A DNA stretch of 64,000 bases, taken from contig CANJII010000009.1 in the NCBI GenBank assembly GCA_947474435.1, positions 1-64,000 of the forward strand, written 5' to 3'. Positions 53,730-62,707 of this stretch are shown piece after piece. Each line of letters begins with the position of its first letter. Positions within the stretch are counted from its first letter, which is position 1. The position numbers were made by a program, and so were the translations under genes. The notes under the pieces were generated by a model. It searched no databases. It had not been told where the DNA came from and saw only the letters and a list, made by a program, of their open reading frames with translations. The stretch comes from Chitinophagaceae bacterium. GTDB taxonomy: Bacteria > Bacteroidota > Bacteroidia > Chitinophagales > UBA10324.

Positions 53730-54827
53730 ATGAATTGGAAATTCTGGAGAAGAAGTACTACCCGAAAATCAAAATCAAGAGAATGGATTGAAGCACTGGT
53801 GTTTGCTGTTATTGCTGCAACCATCATTCGTACATTCGCCATTGAAGCTTATACCATCCCAACCCCGTCAATGGAAAAATCACTGCTTGTTGGTGATTTT
53901 TTATTCGTGAGTAAAATGCATTATGGGGCACGCACTCCAATGACAGTGTTGAGTTTTCCATTTGCGCATAACACCATGCCATTGTTCGGAGGTAAATCAT
54001 ATCTGGAATGGATTGAGTTGGGTTATCATCGTTTGCCAGGATTCAGTCACATAAAAAATAATGATGTGGTGGTATTCAATTATCCGATGGAAGATTTTCG
54101 TCCGGTTGACAAGCGTGAGAATTATATCAAACGCTGCATTGCCATTCCAGGTGATACCTTAAAAATTATAAATGCAGAAGTTTATATCAATGGAAAAAAG
54201 AATTGGAAAGCACCAAACCGGCAGGAAGATTATTTAGTTTATACTGATGGAAGTGCAATCAATGAAAAAGTTTTAAATGAATTACACATTGATGAAGGCG
54301 GACCAACCAACTCAACGGGCACCTATAATTTTCATTTGACTGATGCAGGAGTTGAGGCATTAAAGAAATTACCGAATGTAAAAAAAATAGAACCGCTCGT
54401 TTTGCAGGAAGGCTTCAATCCGGAAACATTATTTCCCGGCGATCCAAAGCATTATCCTTTTAACTTAGATAATTACGGACCCATTGTTCTTCCGAAGAAA
54501 GGAGTTACAGTTACTATTACTCCTGAAAACATTGCCCTTTATACTCGTGTCATTACTGTTTACGAAGGACACAAACTGGAAATGCGCGGCGATAAATTTG
54601 TAATTGATGGCAAAGAATCTTCCACTTATACTTTCGGAATGGACTACTACTGGATGATGGGTGACAACCGACACAACAGTGCCGACTCACGGTTCTGGGG
54701 TTTTGTTCCAGAAGATCACATAGTAGGAAAAGCATGGTTCATCTGGATGAGTTGGGATAAAGACGGAAGTTTCTTCAGCAAGATTCGTTGGGGAAGAATT
54801 TTTAATGGTATACACGGAGGAGAATAA
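53730..54827 (+). CDS. lepB: Signal peptidase I
   Basis: The product is 365 aa, longer than the E. coli enzyme because of an insert of about 90 residues typical of Bacteroidota. After a basic N-terminus there is one membrane helix (about 20-38). Catalytic Ser47 is in TIPTPSMEKSLL and Lys134 in ENYIKRCIAIPGD. The C-terminal box D/E text is YWMMGDNRHNSADSRFWG. It removes signal peptides from exported proteins in the inner membrane. Many Sec-type cargo proteins in this window are probable substrates. A terminator follows at 54860-54896. Confidence 0.95.
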   Translation: MNWKFWRRSTTRKSKSREWIEALVFAVIAATIIRTFAIEAYTIPTPSMEKSLLVGDFLFVSKMHYGARTPMTVLSFPFAHNTMPLFGGKSYLEWIELGYHRLPGFSHIKNNDVVVFNYPMEDFRPVDKRENYIKRCIAIPGDTLKIINAEVYINGKKNWKAPNRQEDYLVYTDGSAINEKVLNELHIDEGGPTNSTGTYNFHLTDAGVEALKKLPNVKKIEPLVLQEGFNPETLFPGDPKHYPFNLDNYGPIVLPKKGVTVTITPENIALYTRVITVYEGHKLEMRGDKFVIDGKESSTYTFGMDYYWMMGDNRHNSADSRFWGFVPEDHIVGKAWFIWMSWDKDGSFFSKIRWGRIFNGIHGGE

Positions 54828-54859
54828 TTTATTTCAATCATAAAAAATAAATTTCAATA

Positions 54860-54896
54860 AAAAATCCGCTTCGGTTTATTCGAAGCGGATTTTTTA
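54860..54896. terminator. Bidirectional terminator between lepB and the split T9SS gene
   Basis: AAAAATCCGCTTCG / CGAAGCGGATTTTT form a 14-bp stem with a 7-nt loop and flanking A and T runs. It lies 33 bp after the lepB stop and serves the converging gene at 54923 as well. Confidence 0.85.
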
Positions 54897-54922
54897 TTTT
54901 CTGAATTTCGATTTGACAAAAG

Positions 54923-55759
54923 TTATTCTTTCAATAATTTGAATACTTTTTTATTCAATTCTCCGATTTGTAAAAAATAAATTCCCGATGGAATCATATT
55001 AACTTCAACAGTTGTCAGCTCGCTGATGATTGTTCCCGAAATTATTTTTTTACCTGTGATGTCAGAAATAATGTACTTCTTCCCATCACAACTACTTTGT
55101 GTTTTAATATTAATTATTCCCTGAGAAGGATTAGGATAAATTTCAAATCCATTTACTGAAATTGTTTCATCAATAGCCGCAGCAAATCCAGTAGTGAATT
55201 TCCAGGTGTTGCTCCACTGTCCGAAGTTTATTCCGTCTGATGCACGCACATGCCAGTAATATTCTGTTAATGGCAACAAACTATTTATTGAATAAGATGA
55301 AGTTGTTGAATTAAAAGTTTGTGGTGAATTGGTAAATGTTTGATTCAAATCAATTTCAATTTCATAAGCAGAAGCGCCTACTGCATCAGACCAATCATAA
55401 TTTACAGCCGAAGTACTTTGGTTGGTGGCATTATTTGCCGGAAGAAATAAATTGAAATTCTCCAATGTGTTAGTTGTAAAACCCCACGCTGCAGTTTGCT
55501 GCCCCCAATTGGTTCCGTCGGTTGCTCTAACACGCCAGAAATATTGCGTATTTGAAATAAGATTGGTTAAAGTTTTTGTAGATGAAACAGTATTGTATAG
55601 TTGTGGTGTTCCTGTGAATGTTGAAGTGGTGTCAATTTCCATTTCGTAACCAGTTGCGCCAAAAGCATCGGCCCAGTTAAAAACCAGATTGGAATAATTT
55701 TGATTGACTGCTGCATTTGCTGGCGACTGCAATTGGAAATTATTTAAGTCAGGTTGCAC
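54923..55759 (-). CDS. C-terminal part of the split T9SS protein (FN3-like and sorting domain)
   Basis: The product is 278 aa from the first ATG after the internal TGA. It has two FN3-like modules (FNWADAFGATGYEMEID and YDWSDAVGASAYEIEID) and a type A sorting domain (FEIYPNPSQGIINI). It has no signal peptide, so translation on its own would not yield a secreted protein. This supports it being part of a formerly single gene. Confidence 0.55.
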   Translation of the reverse strand: MQPDLNNFQLQSPANAAVNQNYSNLVFNWADAFGATGYEMEIDTTSTFTGTPQLYNTVSSTKTLTNLISNTQYFWRVRATDGTNWGQQTAAWGFTTNTLENFNLFLPANNATNQSTSAVNYDWSDAVGASAYEIEIDLNQTFTNSPQTFNSTTSSYSINSLLPLTEYYWHVRASDGINFGQWSNTWKFTTGFAAAIDETISVNGFEIYPNPSQGIINIKTQSSCDGKKYIISDITGKKIISGTIISELTTVEVNMIPSGIYFLQIGELNKKVFKLLKE

Positions 55760-55846
55760 ATCACCTAAATATCTTGCAATTGCAAAATCATTTCCGGTGT
55801 ATCCAACTGCAATAATTTTATTATCTGTTTGAATGGCAATATCAAA

Positions 55847-57040
55847 TCATTCATTCATTGCATTTGCTCCGAATGTAGTTGTGGTTTTTCCGTCTGAGTC
55901 AAAAGAATTATCATTTGATCCGCCTGGTGAAACTCTTGTGATTGCAAAACTTCTTGCAGTTGAACTTCCTGCCGAACCACCCGAAACAAATTTTCCATTT
56001 ATGTCTTCAGCTAATCCATAAGCAATGTCTTCAGACAAAGCACCAAAATCAGTGGAGTTGGAAACGCTGCCCGATGTTCCATCGGAGTTCAATTCAAATA
56101 AAGTGAAATCAGTATATATACTATTAATGGCACCTCCTCCAACTCCAATAAAGTTATTATTAGGTTTAAGTAACATGGAATAACCATTATCACTTCCATT
56201 GAAACTTCCGTTGTAGGTATTCACCCCATCAGTTGAAAAAGTATTATCCATTGAACCATCGCTGTTAATTCTGCATGCCCAATAATCATCATCGTAAGCA
56301 AGCGTTGGGAAATCCCTCCATCCAATTGCAGAAATTTTTCCATTCGATTGCACAATCAAATCTTCCAATGAAAAAAGATATTGATAATCGAGTGCTGTAA
56401 TCCAGAGCAAACGAATTCCGGTTGTGTTAAAAGTAGAATCAATAGTTCCGTTGCTTAAGTAGCGGGCAACAACAGGTTTTGCATGCGTGGTATTTATTTG
56501 TGTTGAACCGCCAACAATAATTTTTCCGGATAATGAATGAATTTTCACAACACGAATTTCATCTGACTGCGAATTATCGAAATCTGTAATTACAATTCCA
56601 TTGGTGCCGAATGTGCTGTCAGGAGTTCCATCAATTTTATACCGAACGATGGCAGCATTCTTATCACTTCCATTATTAGTGTAACCTGCCAATACAATTT
56701 TACCATCCGGCTGAATGGAAATACTATTCGCCACATCATCACTTCCCAACTGAATATCTGTAGTTGTAATTCCTGAATTACCGAAAGTATTATCGAGCGA
56801 GCCATCGCTATTGTATCGAACACAAACAAAATCTTTTCCTGTAACTGAGCTGCTTGAGTTTCCGGCAACTAAAATTTTACCATCTGTTTGTATAACCACT
56901 CCATTTGCCTTATCAGATCCATTTGTAATGGAGGTTATTACTTTGCCTCCTGTTCCAAATGTTGGATCTAAACTTCCGGCAGGTTGTGTGTATGCTTTAA
57001 TTGAAAGAAAAAAAATTGAAATCGTAAATATTTTTTTCAT
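55847..57040 (-). CDS. N-terminal part of the split T9SS protein (delta-60 repeats)
   Basis: The product is 397 aa. Signal peptide MKKIFTISIFFLSIKAYTQP is followed by repeats of about 50-60 aa such as SLDPTFGTGGKVI, then VVIQTDGKILVAG. It ends GANAMNE at the TGA. No sorting domain is left, so this part would stay in the periplasm. Confidence 0.6.
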   Translation of the reverse strand: MKKIFTISIFFLSIKAYTQPAGSLDPTFGTGGKVITSITNGSDKANGVVIQTDGKILVAGNSSSSVTGKDFVCVRYNSDGSLDNTFGNSGITTTDIQLGSDDVANSISIQPDGKIVLAGYTNNGSDKNAAIVRYKIDGTPDSTFGTNGIVITDFDNSQSDEIRVVKIHSLSGKIIVGGSTQINTTHAKPVVARYLSNGTIDSTFNTTGIRLLWITALDYQYLFSLEDLIVQSNGKISAIGWRDFPTLAYDDDYWACRINSDGSMDNTFSTDGVNTYNGSFNGSDNGYSMLLKPNNNFIGVGGGAINSIYTDFTLFELNSDGTSGSVSNSTDFGALSEDIAYGLAEDINGKFVSGGSAGSSTARSFAITRVSPGGSNDNSFDSDGKTTTTFGANAMNE

Positions 57041-57288
57041 GCTGAATTTTTAAGTGCGATAAAAATAATCGTGATTTTCATACACAAAAAAAGAGAAGCA
57101 ATCATTCTTCTCGTCCATGTTTGTCAATTCGGTTCTAGTATTCATGAACAGAATATGAATGGTTGGGTGTGCAACTAAAATTATTTTTTTAGTCAAAAAT
57201 CATCGTTATGAATAAAATTGTGCACCCAATAAACTCAATGTGACAACAGTGTTTTTTCATTCCCATAAAATTTTATCAATGAAAAAAT

Positions 57289-57296
57289 TATTTTTG
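57289..57296 (+). promoter_or_regulatory. TATTTTTG -7-like box just before lpxD
   Basis: TATTTTTG followed by CCGC ends 4 nt before the ATG. A similar TATTTTCGCCGC lies at 62678-62689 before the glutamine synthetase gene. If used, lpxD would be leaderless. I found no well-spaced -33 element. Confidence 0.35.
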
Positions 57297-57300
57297 CCGC

Positions 57301-58353
57301 ATGAATTTTACAGCAGGCGAATTATCCCATTGGCTAAATGGTCGCCTTGAAGGAAATCCCGAAACAATAATCACTCATCCATCAGGTATTGAAGATGCGA
57401 ATGAAGGGGCTGTAACATTCATTGCCAATCCGAAATACATGGAGCATGCAGCCATAACCAAGGCATCAGTATTGTTGCTTTCTGAGTCTGTTGCGGTTGG
57501 TAAAACAAATGTGCAATCCATCATCCGCGTGGCTGAACCATACATTGCTTTCGCACGAGTGATGCAGAAGTTCAGTACAGCACTCGCTGATAAAACAGGA
57601 ATAGAACAACCAAGTTATATTTCTCCAACAGCTAAAATCGGCAACGATGTTTACATAGGTGCGTTCGCACACATTGGAGATAATGCGATTATAGAAGACG
57701 GAGTAAAAATTTTTCCGAACACAACCATTGGTGATAGAAGCGAAATAAAAAAAGGAACCATTATATATTCAGGAGTAAAAATATATGCTGATACAAAAAT
57801 CGGTGAGCGATGCATTGTTCATTCAGGAGTGGTGATTGGTAGTGATGGTTTCGGGCACGCGCCGTTGCCCGATGGTTCATATATTAAAATTCCGCAGTTG
57901 GGAAATGTAATGATTGAAGATGATGTGGAGATAGGTTCCAACTCAACCATAGATAGAGCTACAATGGGCAACACTATCATTCATCGCGGAGTGAAGATTG
58001 ATAACCTCGTGCAGATTGCACACAATGTGGAGATAGGCGAGCACACAGTCATAGCTGCACAAACGGGAATTTCAGGTTCCACCAAAATCGGAAAAAAATG
58101 TTTGATAGGCGGGCAGGTTGGTTTTGTGGGACATATTATTATTGCCGACGGAACACGAATTAACGCGCAGAGTGGAGTATCAAAAAGCATTACAGAACCC
58201 GGCAAAGCATTCACCGGTTCACCTGCTTTTAATTATACTGAATCATTGCGTTCGCAAGTTGTGTTTCGTCACTTACCTTCGCTGCGCTTAAAAATAGAAC
58301 AGCTCGAAAAAGAATTGGAAAATTTAAAGAAGAGCAGGTTAGCAGAAAAATGA
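57301..58353 (+). CDS. lpxD: UDP-3-O-(3-hydroxyacyl)glucosamine N-acyltransferase
   Basis: The product is 350 aa. The N-terminal uridine-binding domain (1-100) is followed by a left-handed beta-helix of hexapeptide repeats (about 105-320). The catalytic histidine is in VQIAHNVEIGEHTVIAAQTG. The short C-terminal helix (LRLKIEQLEKELENLKK) forms the trimer coiled coil. It adds the second 3-hydroxyacyl chain in lipid A synthesis in the cytoplasm. It overlaps the next gene by 4 nt. Confidence 0.95.
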   Translation: MNFTAGELSHWLNGRLEGNPETIITHPSGIEDANEGAVTFIANPKYMEHAAITKASVLLLSESVAVGKTNVQSIIRVAEPYIAFARVMQKFSTALADKTGIEQPSYISPTAKIGNDVYIGAFAHIGDNAIIEDGVKIFPNTTIGDRSEIKKGTIIYSGVKIYADTKIGERCIVHSGVVIGSDGFGHAPLPDGSYIKIPQLGNVMIEDDVEIGSNSTIDRATMGNTIIHRGVKIDNLVQIAHNVEIGEHTVIAAQTGISGSTKIGKKCLIGGQVGFVGHIIIADGTRINAQSGVSKSITEPGKAFTGSPAFNYTESLRSQVVFRHLPSLRLKIEQLEKELENLKKSRLAEK

Positions 58354-59750
58354 TAATCAGGCAGCGCACCATTAGTAAACCGGTTTCTCTTTCCGGTAAA
58401 GGATTGCACACCGGCATGCCTGCAACTATCACATTTAAGCAAGCTCCACCAAATCACGGATTTGTTTTTAAGCGGGTGGATTTGCCCGGCGATAACACCA
58501 TTAAGGCTGATGTTGATTTTGTAGTTGATACTTCGCGCGGAACCACTATTGAAAGCAAGGGAGTAAAAGTTCATACCATAGAACATGTACTTGCCGCATT
58601 GGTTGGAGCTGAATTAGATAATGTATTGATTGAAATTAACGGACCTGAAGTTCCCATTATGGATGGAAGTTCTTCCGCTTTTATTGATGCGTTTTACGAA
58701 TCAGGAATTATTGAACAGGAAGCAATTCGTCATTACATAAAACTTTCGGGAGATATTTCGCATTACGATGCGGAAAAAAATGTGCACATGAAAGCATCGC
58801 CTGCCGATAATTTTAAAGTGAATGTTACTATTGATTATGATTCCAATGTTTTAGGAAAACAGGAAGCGAGCTTAGGAAATATTTCAGAATTCAATAAGGA
58901 AATTGGACAAGCAAGAACTTTTTGTTTTCTTCACGAAATAGAAGGGCTGGTAAAAAAGAATTTAATTAAGGGCGGTGATCTTGAAAATGCAATTGTGGTA
59001 GTGGAACAAAAACCGGATGCAGAAACACTGGCCAAACTGAATAAATTGTTTGACCGTGTGGATGTGAAAGTGAACAACGAAGGTTATTTAAACAATACTG
59101 AATTACGATACGATAATGAACCCGCACGGCATAAGTTGTTAGATGTAGTTGGCGACCTCGCACTCATTGGTTCTCCGGTGAGAGCGCACATTACAGGTTC
59201 GCGTCCAGGTCATTCAACAAATGTTGCTTTTGCAAAAAAAATAAAGTCAATGATTAAAGAAATGAAAAACGGAAAAATGGCTCCATTCTATGACCCTAAC
59301 ACTCCGCCCGTTTACGACATCAGACAGATTGAAAGGATTTTACCTCACAAGTATCCTTTTTTATTGGTTGATAAAATTATAGAAATCACCGATCACAGCG
59401 TGGTGGGAGTGAAGAATGTAACCTTCAATGAAAATTTTTTCATGGGACATTTCCCGGGGAACCCTGTAATGCCGGGTGTATTGCAAATTGAAGCAATGGC
59501 GCAAACCGGAGGTTTATTAGTAATGAGCACACTCGAAGATCCTGAACATTGGGATACTTACTTTTTAAAAATTGACAATGCCCGTTTCAAAAACAAAGTG
59601 ATTCCCGGTGATACATTGATAATGAAACTGGAATTGCTTTCGCCCATTCGCAGAGGCATTTGCGAAATGCACGGAAAAATTTATGTCGGAAATAAAATTG
59701 TTACTGAGGCTGACCTTGTTGCGCAAATAGTTCGCAAGCAACCGATCTGA
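58350..59750 (+). CDS. lpxC/fabZ: Bifunctional LpxC deacetylase / FabZ dehydratase
   Basis: The product is 466 aa, a fusion. LpxC occupies about 1-305: zinc site text HTIEHVLAALVGAELD, substrate loop GQARTFCFLHEIEGL, and HKLLDVVGDLALIG with the third ligand. FabZ occupies about 315-466: LPHKYPFLLVDKIIEI with the active His, and MGHFPGNPVMPGVLQIEA with the active Glu. LpxC removes the acetyl group in the first committed step of lipid A. FabZ dehydrates 3-hydroxyacyl-ACP, the acyl source for LpxA and LpxD. The fusion is usual in Bacteroidota and links fatty acid use to lipid A supply. Confidence 0.95.
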   Translation: MIIRQRTISKPVSLSGKGLHTGMPATITFKQAPPNHGFVFKRVDLPGDNTIKADVDFVVDTSRGTTIESKGVKVHTIEHVLAALVGAELDNVLIEINGPEVPIMDGSSSAFIDAFYESGIIEQEAIRHYIKLSGDISHYDAEKNVHMKASPADNFKVNVTIDYDSNVLGKQEASLGNISEFNKEIGQARTFCFLHEIEGLVKKNLIKGGDLENAIVVVEQKPDAETLAKLNKLFDRVDVKVNNEGYLNNTELRYDNEPARHKLLDVVGDLALIGSPVRAHITGSRPGHSTNVAFAKKIKSMIKEMKNGKMAPFYDPNTPPVYDIRQIERILPHKYPFLLVDKIIEITDHSVVGVKNVTFNENFFMGHFPGNPVMPGVLQIEAMAQTGGLLVMSTLEDPEHWDTYFLKIDNARFKNKVIPGDTLIMKLELLSPIRRGICEMHGKIYVGNKIVTEADLVAQIVRKQPI

Positions 59751-59819
59751 AGTGCAACTAAATTGATAACAACCAAGTCTGTCAACCAAAATCTAAATCC
59801 CGAAAAGCGAAAACCAACC

Positions 59820-60620
59820 ATGATATCGAACCTCGCTTCAGTTCACCCAAAAGCTAAGATTGGAAACAATGTAACGATAGAGCCATTTGCTTTCGTGGCT
59901 GCCAATGTTGAGATAGGGGAAGGAACATGGATTGGTCCGAATTCAACTATTATGGATGGAGCGCGCATTGGAAAAAATTGCAAAATATTTCCAGGTGCGG
60001 TTATCAGTGGTGAACCACAGGATTTAAAATTTGAAGGAGAAGAAACTTTAACCATCATTGGAGATAATACCATCATTCGCGAATGTGTAACGGTGAATCG
60101 CGGAACCAAGTGGAGTTATAAAACTGAAATCGGAAACAATTGTTTGCTCATGGCTTACTCGCATGTGGCACATGATTGTGTTATTGGAAACAATGTTGTG
60201 CTTGCAAACAATGTGAATCTTGCAGGTCATATTATCATTGAAGATTTCGTAAACATCGGAGGAGTTTCTGCTGTACAGCAATTTTTAAAAATAGGAGCGC
60301 AATCATTTATCACCGGTGGAAGTTTGGTGCGAAAAGATGTTCCGCCATTTATTAAAGCTGCGCGTGAACCACTTTCTTATGCAGGAGTAAATTCGGTTGG
60401 ATTAAAACGAAGAGGATACAGCGCCGAATCAATTGCAGAGATTCATAATATTTATCGAATCATATTTATTGAACACGATAATGTAACAAAAGCACTTGAA
60501 GTCTTAGAAGAAAAATTCCAATCGTCACCTGAGCGTGATGCTATTTTAAAATTTATCCGCAGTTCGGAAAAAGGAATTATCAAGGGTTATGATTCCATTG
60601 TAAATGAAGATAACTCTTAA
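59820..60620 (+). CDS. lpxA: UDP-N-acetylglucosamine acyltransferase
   Basis: The product is 266 aa from the ATG at 59820. A TTG at 59763 gives an extra 19 residues that do not fit the family start (MISNLASVHPKAKIGNNV). Hexapeptide beta-helix repeats run to about residue 185. The catalytic His is in LMAYSHVAHDCVIGN. The C-terminal helical domain follows (ESIAEIHNIYRIIF). It transfers 3-hydroxyacyl from ACP to UDP-GlcNAc, the first lipid A step. It overlaps the ABC ATPase gene by 17 nt. Confidence 0.95.
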   Translation: MISNLASVHPKAKIGNNVTIEPFAFVAANVEIGEGTWIGPNSTIMDGARIGKNCKIFPGAVISGEPQDLKFEGEETLTIIGDNTIIRECVTVNRGTKWSYKTEIGNNCLLMAYSHVAHDCVIGNNVVLANNVNLAGHIIIEDFVNIGGVSAVQQFLKIGAQSFITGGSLVRKDVPPFIKAAREPLSYAGVNSVGLKRRGYSAESIAEIHNIYRIIFIEHDNVTKALEVLEEKFQSSPERDAILKFIRSSEKGIIKGYDSIVNEDNS

Positions 60621-61221
60621 TACAGCCGGCAAGCGATATAATTATGAGTGGATATTCCGGAATCTGAATTCCACTTTTCAATCCGATAAATCATACGCCA
60701 TACTTGGACCAAACGGCAGTGGTAAATCAACCATGCTGCAGGTTATTGCCGGAAACATTGTTCCATCAACAGGTGAAATTTTTTATTTCGAAAATGAAAA
60801 TAAAATTGAACCTGAAAATTTTTATCAGCACATAAGTATCGCCGCACCATATCTTGAGCTTCCAGAAGAAATGACTCTGGAAGAACTGCTTCATTTCCAT
60901 TCAGGATTTAAAAAATTCCACCAGAATCTTTCTATTCAGAATATTATTCAGTTAAGTGGTTTTGAAAAATCTTCATCTCGACAAATAAAACATTACTCAT
61001 CCGGAATGAAGCAGCGGGCAAAACTGATGCTGGCAATATTTTCAGAAACACCTGTGTTGTTGTTAGATGAACCAACCACTAATCTGGATGAACAAGGAGT
61101 ACAGTGGTGGAAAAATTTAATGAATCAATATGCGAAAAACAGATTGGTGATTATTGCATCCAACATTGAACGCGAATACGAAGCCTGCGATGAAAAAATA
61201 GTAATCGCCGATTACAAGTAA
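60604..61221 (+). CDS. ABC transporter ATP-binding protein (single domain)
   Basis: The product is 205 aa. Walker A is GPNGSGKSTML, the signature is YSSGMKQRAKLML, and Walker B is VLLLDEPTTNLDEQ. It lacks a fused membrane domain, and no permease gene follows; the next gene is a polytopic protein of another type. The position after lpxA suggests a role with envelope lipids or in cell envelope biogenesis (inference). The 17-nt overlap with lpxA argues for coupled translation. Confidence 0.88.
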   Translation: MKITLNTAGKRYNYEWIFRNLNSTFQSDKSYAILGPNGSGKSTMLQVIAGNIVPSTGEIFYFENENKIEPENFYQHISIAAPYLELPEEMTLEELLHFHSGFKKFHQNLSIQNIIQLSGFEKSSSRQIKHYSSGMKQRAKLMLAIFSETPVLLLDEPTTNLDEQGVQWWKNLMNQYAKNRLVIIASNIEREYEACDEKIVIADYK

Positions 61222-61272
61222 CTGAACGAATCAATATTTTATAAGCACAATACTTTTTACATCTTTGACACA

Positions 61273-62529
61273 ATGCAGTGGTTACTCGTATTTTTTTATT
61301 CGGCTATTATTTGCTGGGCCATCAGCAAAATGAAATTCTTTAAAGAATCAGGAATAAAATTTCACTGGTGGATTGCCATCTTTCTGTTCAAAGTTTTAGT
61401 TGGAATTTTATATGGCTACATACACAGCCTTAGTTATGGAGGAGGTGATACCTTTTATGGTTTTAAACAAGGAATCAGAATATACAACCAATTACACAAT
61501 CATGGATGGATTATTTATTCGAAACTGGTATTTCTTCCATGTCATTTTCCGCCATATGCAGGTATCGAAAAATTTGCAACCAATAACTCGCTGCCATATG
61601 GCGATGAAAGTTACTATTTGATAGTACGGTTACACGCAATTACTGCACTTGTATCCGGAGGTTTTTATAATGTACATGTGGTGTTTTATAATATTCTGTC
61701 CTTTGCCGGAGTAGTTTTTCTTTATTCTGCATTTAAGAATGAGTTGAAAGAAAAAAGTTTTTTAATAATTGTTGCGTTGATTTTAATTCCATCGGTTGTT
61801 TTCTGGACATCAGGAATTCATAAAGATGGGTTGGCGTTATTGGGAATCGGGTTGCTGTTTTATTCAATCAAAAAGCCAAATCAATTATCAATTGGAAAAT
61901 TTACACTCGGCATTATTGGTGTTTTGTTATTGTACATTGTTCGTTCCTATATTTTATTTATTCTCATTCCCTTGGTGTTGGTTTACCTGATTTTTAAAAA
62001 GCAAGAGAAAAAATTAATGCTGTTTTATTTTTCAGGCTTTGCAGCATTCACTTTAGTGGTGTTGATTCTGAGTTCGTTTACCATCATTTCTCCATTCAGT
62101 AGAATTGCCTGGTGGCAACATGCTTTTAAAGCGCTTCCAGCAACTGAAAACACACTTTCACTTCCGGATTTGCAACCCAATTTAATTTCATTTCTTAAAG
62201 TAATACCACATTCAATTAATCATTCTTTCTTTCAACCATTGCCATGGACTGCAATAAATAATTATCAGCTATGTGTTGGATTACAGGATTTTATTTTGAT
62301 CCTATTGCTTTTTCTTTTTTTTGGTTATTCTATTTTAAATCGAAAAGTTATTCCTCATCTATTTTATTTATCAATCGGTTATACCATTTCACTTTATATT
62401 TTATTGGGAATTATTGTTCCGAACCTCGGAGCTTTATCTCGCTACAAAAGTACCGGCACTTTCTTTCTCGGTTTGGCAATTATCAGTTTAATTCCCATTG
62501 AACCAATTAAGAAATTTTTTAAACATTAG
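61273..62529 (+). CDS. Polytopic inner-membrane protein, unknown (about 10 helices)
   Basis: The product is 418 aa. Alternating hydrophobic stretches give about ten membrane helices. A non-membrane loop near residues 55-120 carries GGGDTFYGFKQGIRIY, and a later loop carries SGIHKDGLALLG. Short polar motifs between helices are common in GT-C glycosyltransferases and in surface-polysaccharide polymerases. No motif here is decisive, so I leave the function open. It follows the ABC ATPase by about 50 bp. Confidence 0.6.
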   Translation: MQWLLVFFYSAIICWAISKMKFFKESGIKFHWWIAIFLFKVLVGILYGYIHSLSYGGGDTFYGFKQGIRIYNQLHNHGWIIYSKLVFLPCHFPPYAGIEKFATNNSLPYGDESYYLIVRLHAITALVSGGFYNVHVVFYNILSFAGVVFLYSAFKNELKEKSFLIIVALILIPSVVFWTSGIHKDGLALLGIGLLFYSIKKPNQLSIGKFTLGIIGVLLLYIVRSYILFILIPLVLVYLIFKKQEKKLMLFYFSGFAAFTLVVLILSSFTIISPFSRIAWWQHAFKALPATENTLSLPDLQPNLISFLKVIPHSINHSFFQPLPWTAINNYQLCVGLQDFILILLLFLFFGYSILNRKVIPHLFYLSIGYTISLYILLGIIVPNLGALSRYKSTGTFFLGLAIISLIPIEPIKKFFKH

Positions 62530-62707
62530 TTTTAAAACTATATGTTTTAATTTTATGAATTTCAAAAAAAATATTATAATCTGTAAATAAAGTTTGGTAA
62601 TTATCTAAAAATTTAATTAAAACTGTAATAAAACTATAAAATAGTTGTAAAATATTTCGGTTTATTAAAATGGATATTATTTTCGCCGCATCAAAAAAAC
62701 CACATCC

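Larger units (their letters stand above)
54923..57040 (-). pseudogene. T9SS protein gene with delta-60-type repeats, split by an in-frame TGA
   Basis: Two frames (57040-55847 and the 55846-54923 part) are in the same phase. Between them there is only a TGA at 55849-55847. The downstream text continues the repeat without a break (FDIAIQTDNKIIAVGYTGNDFAIARYLGD). If read through, the product would have 704 coded residues. These are a signal peptide, six or seven 'LDxxFGxxG...AxxIQxDGKIxxAG' repeats, two FN3-like domains and a type A T9SS C-terminus ending FKLLKE. Loss of the C-terminal domain would prevent T9SS export of the first part. It is a nonsense mutation, a sequencing error or recoding. 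Confidence 0.75.

Noticed and set aside
50000-54830. parS sites near parAB
   Set aside because: I looked for the GTTTCACGTGAAAC-type palindrome around the operon and in the rest of the window and found no clear match.
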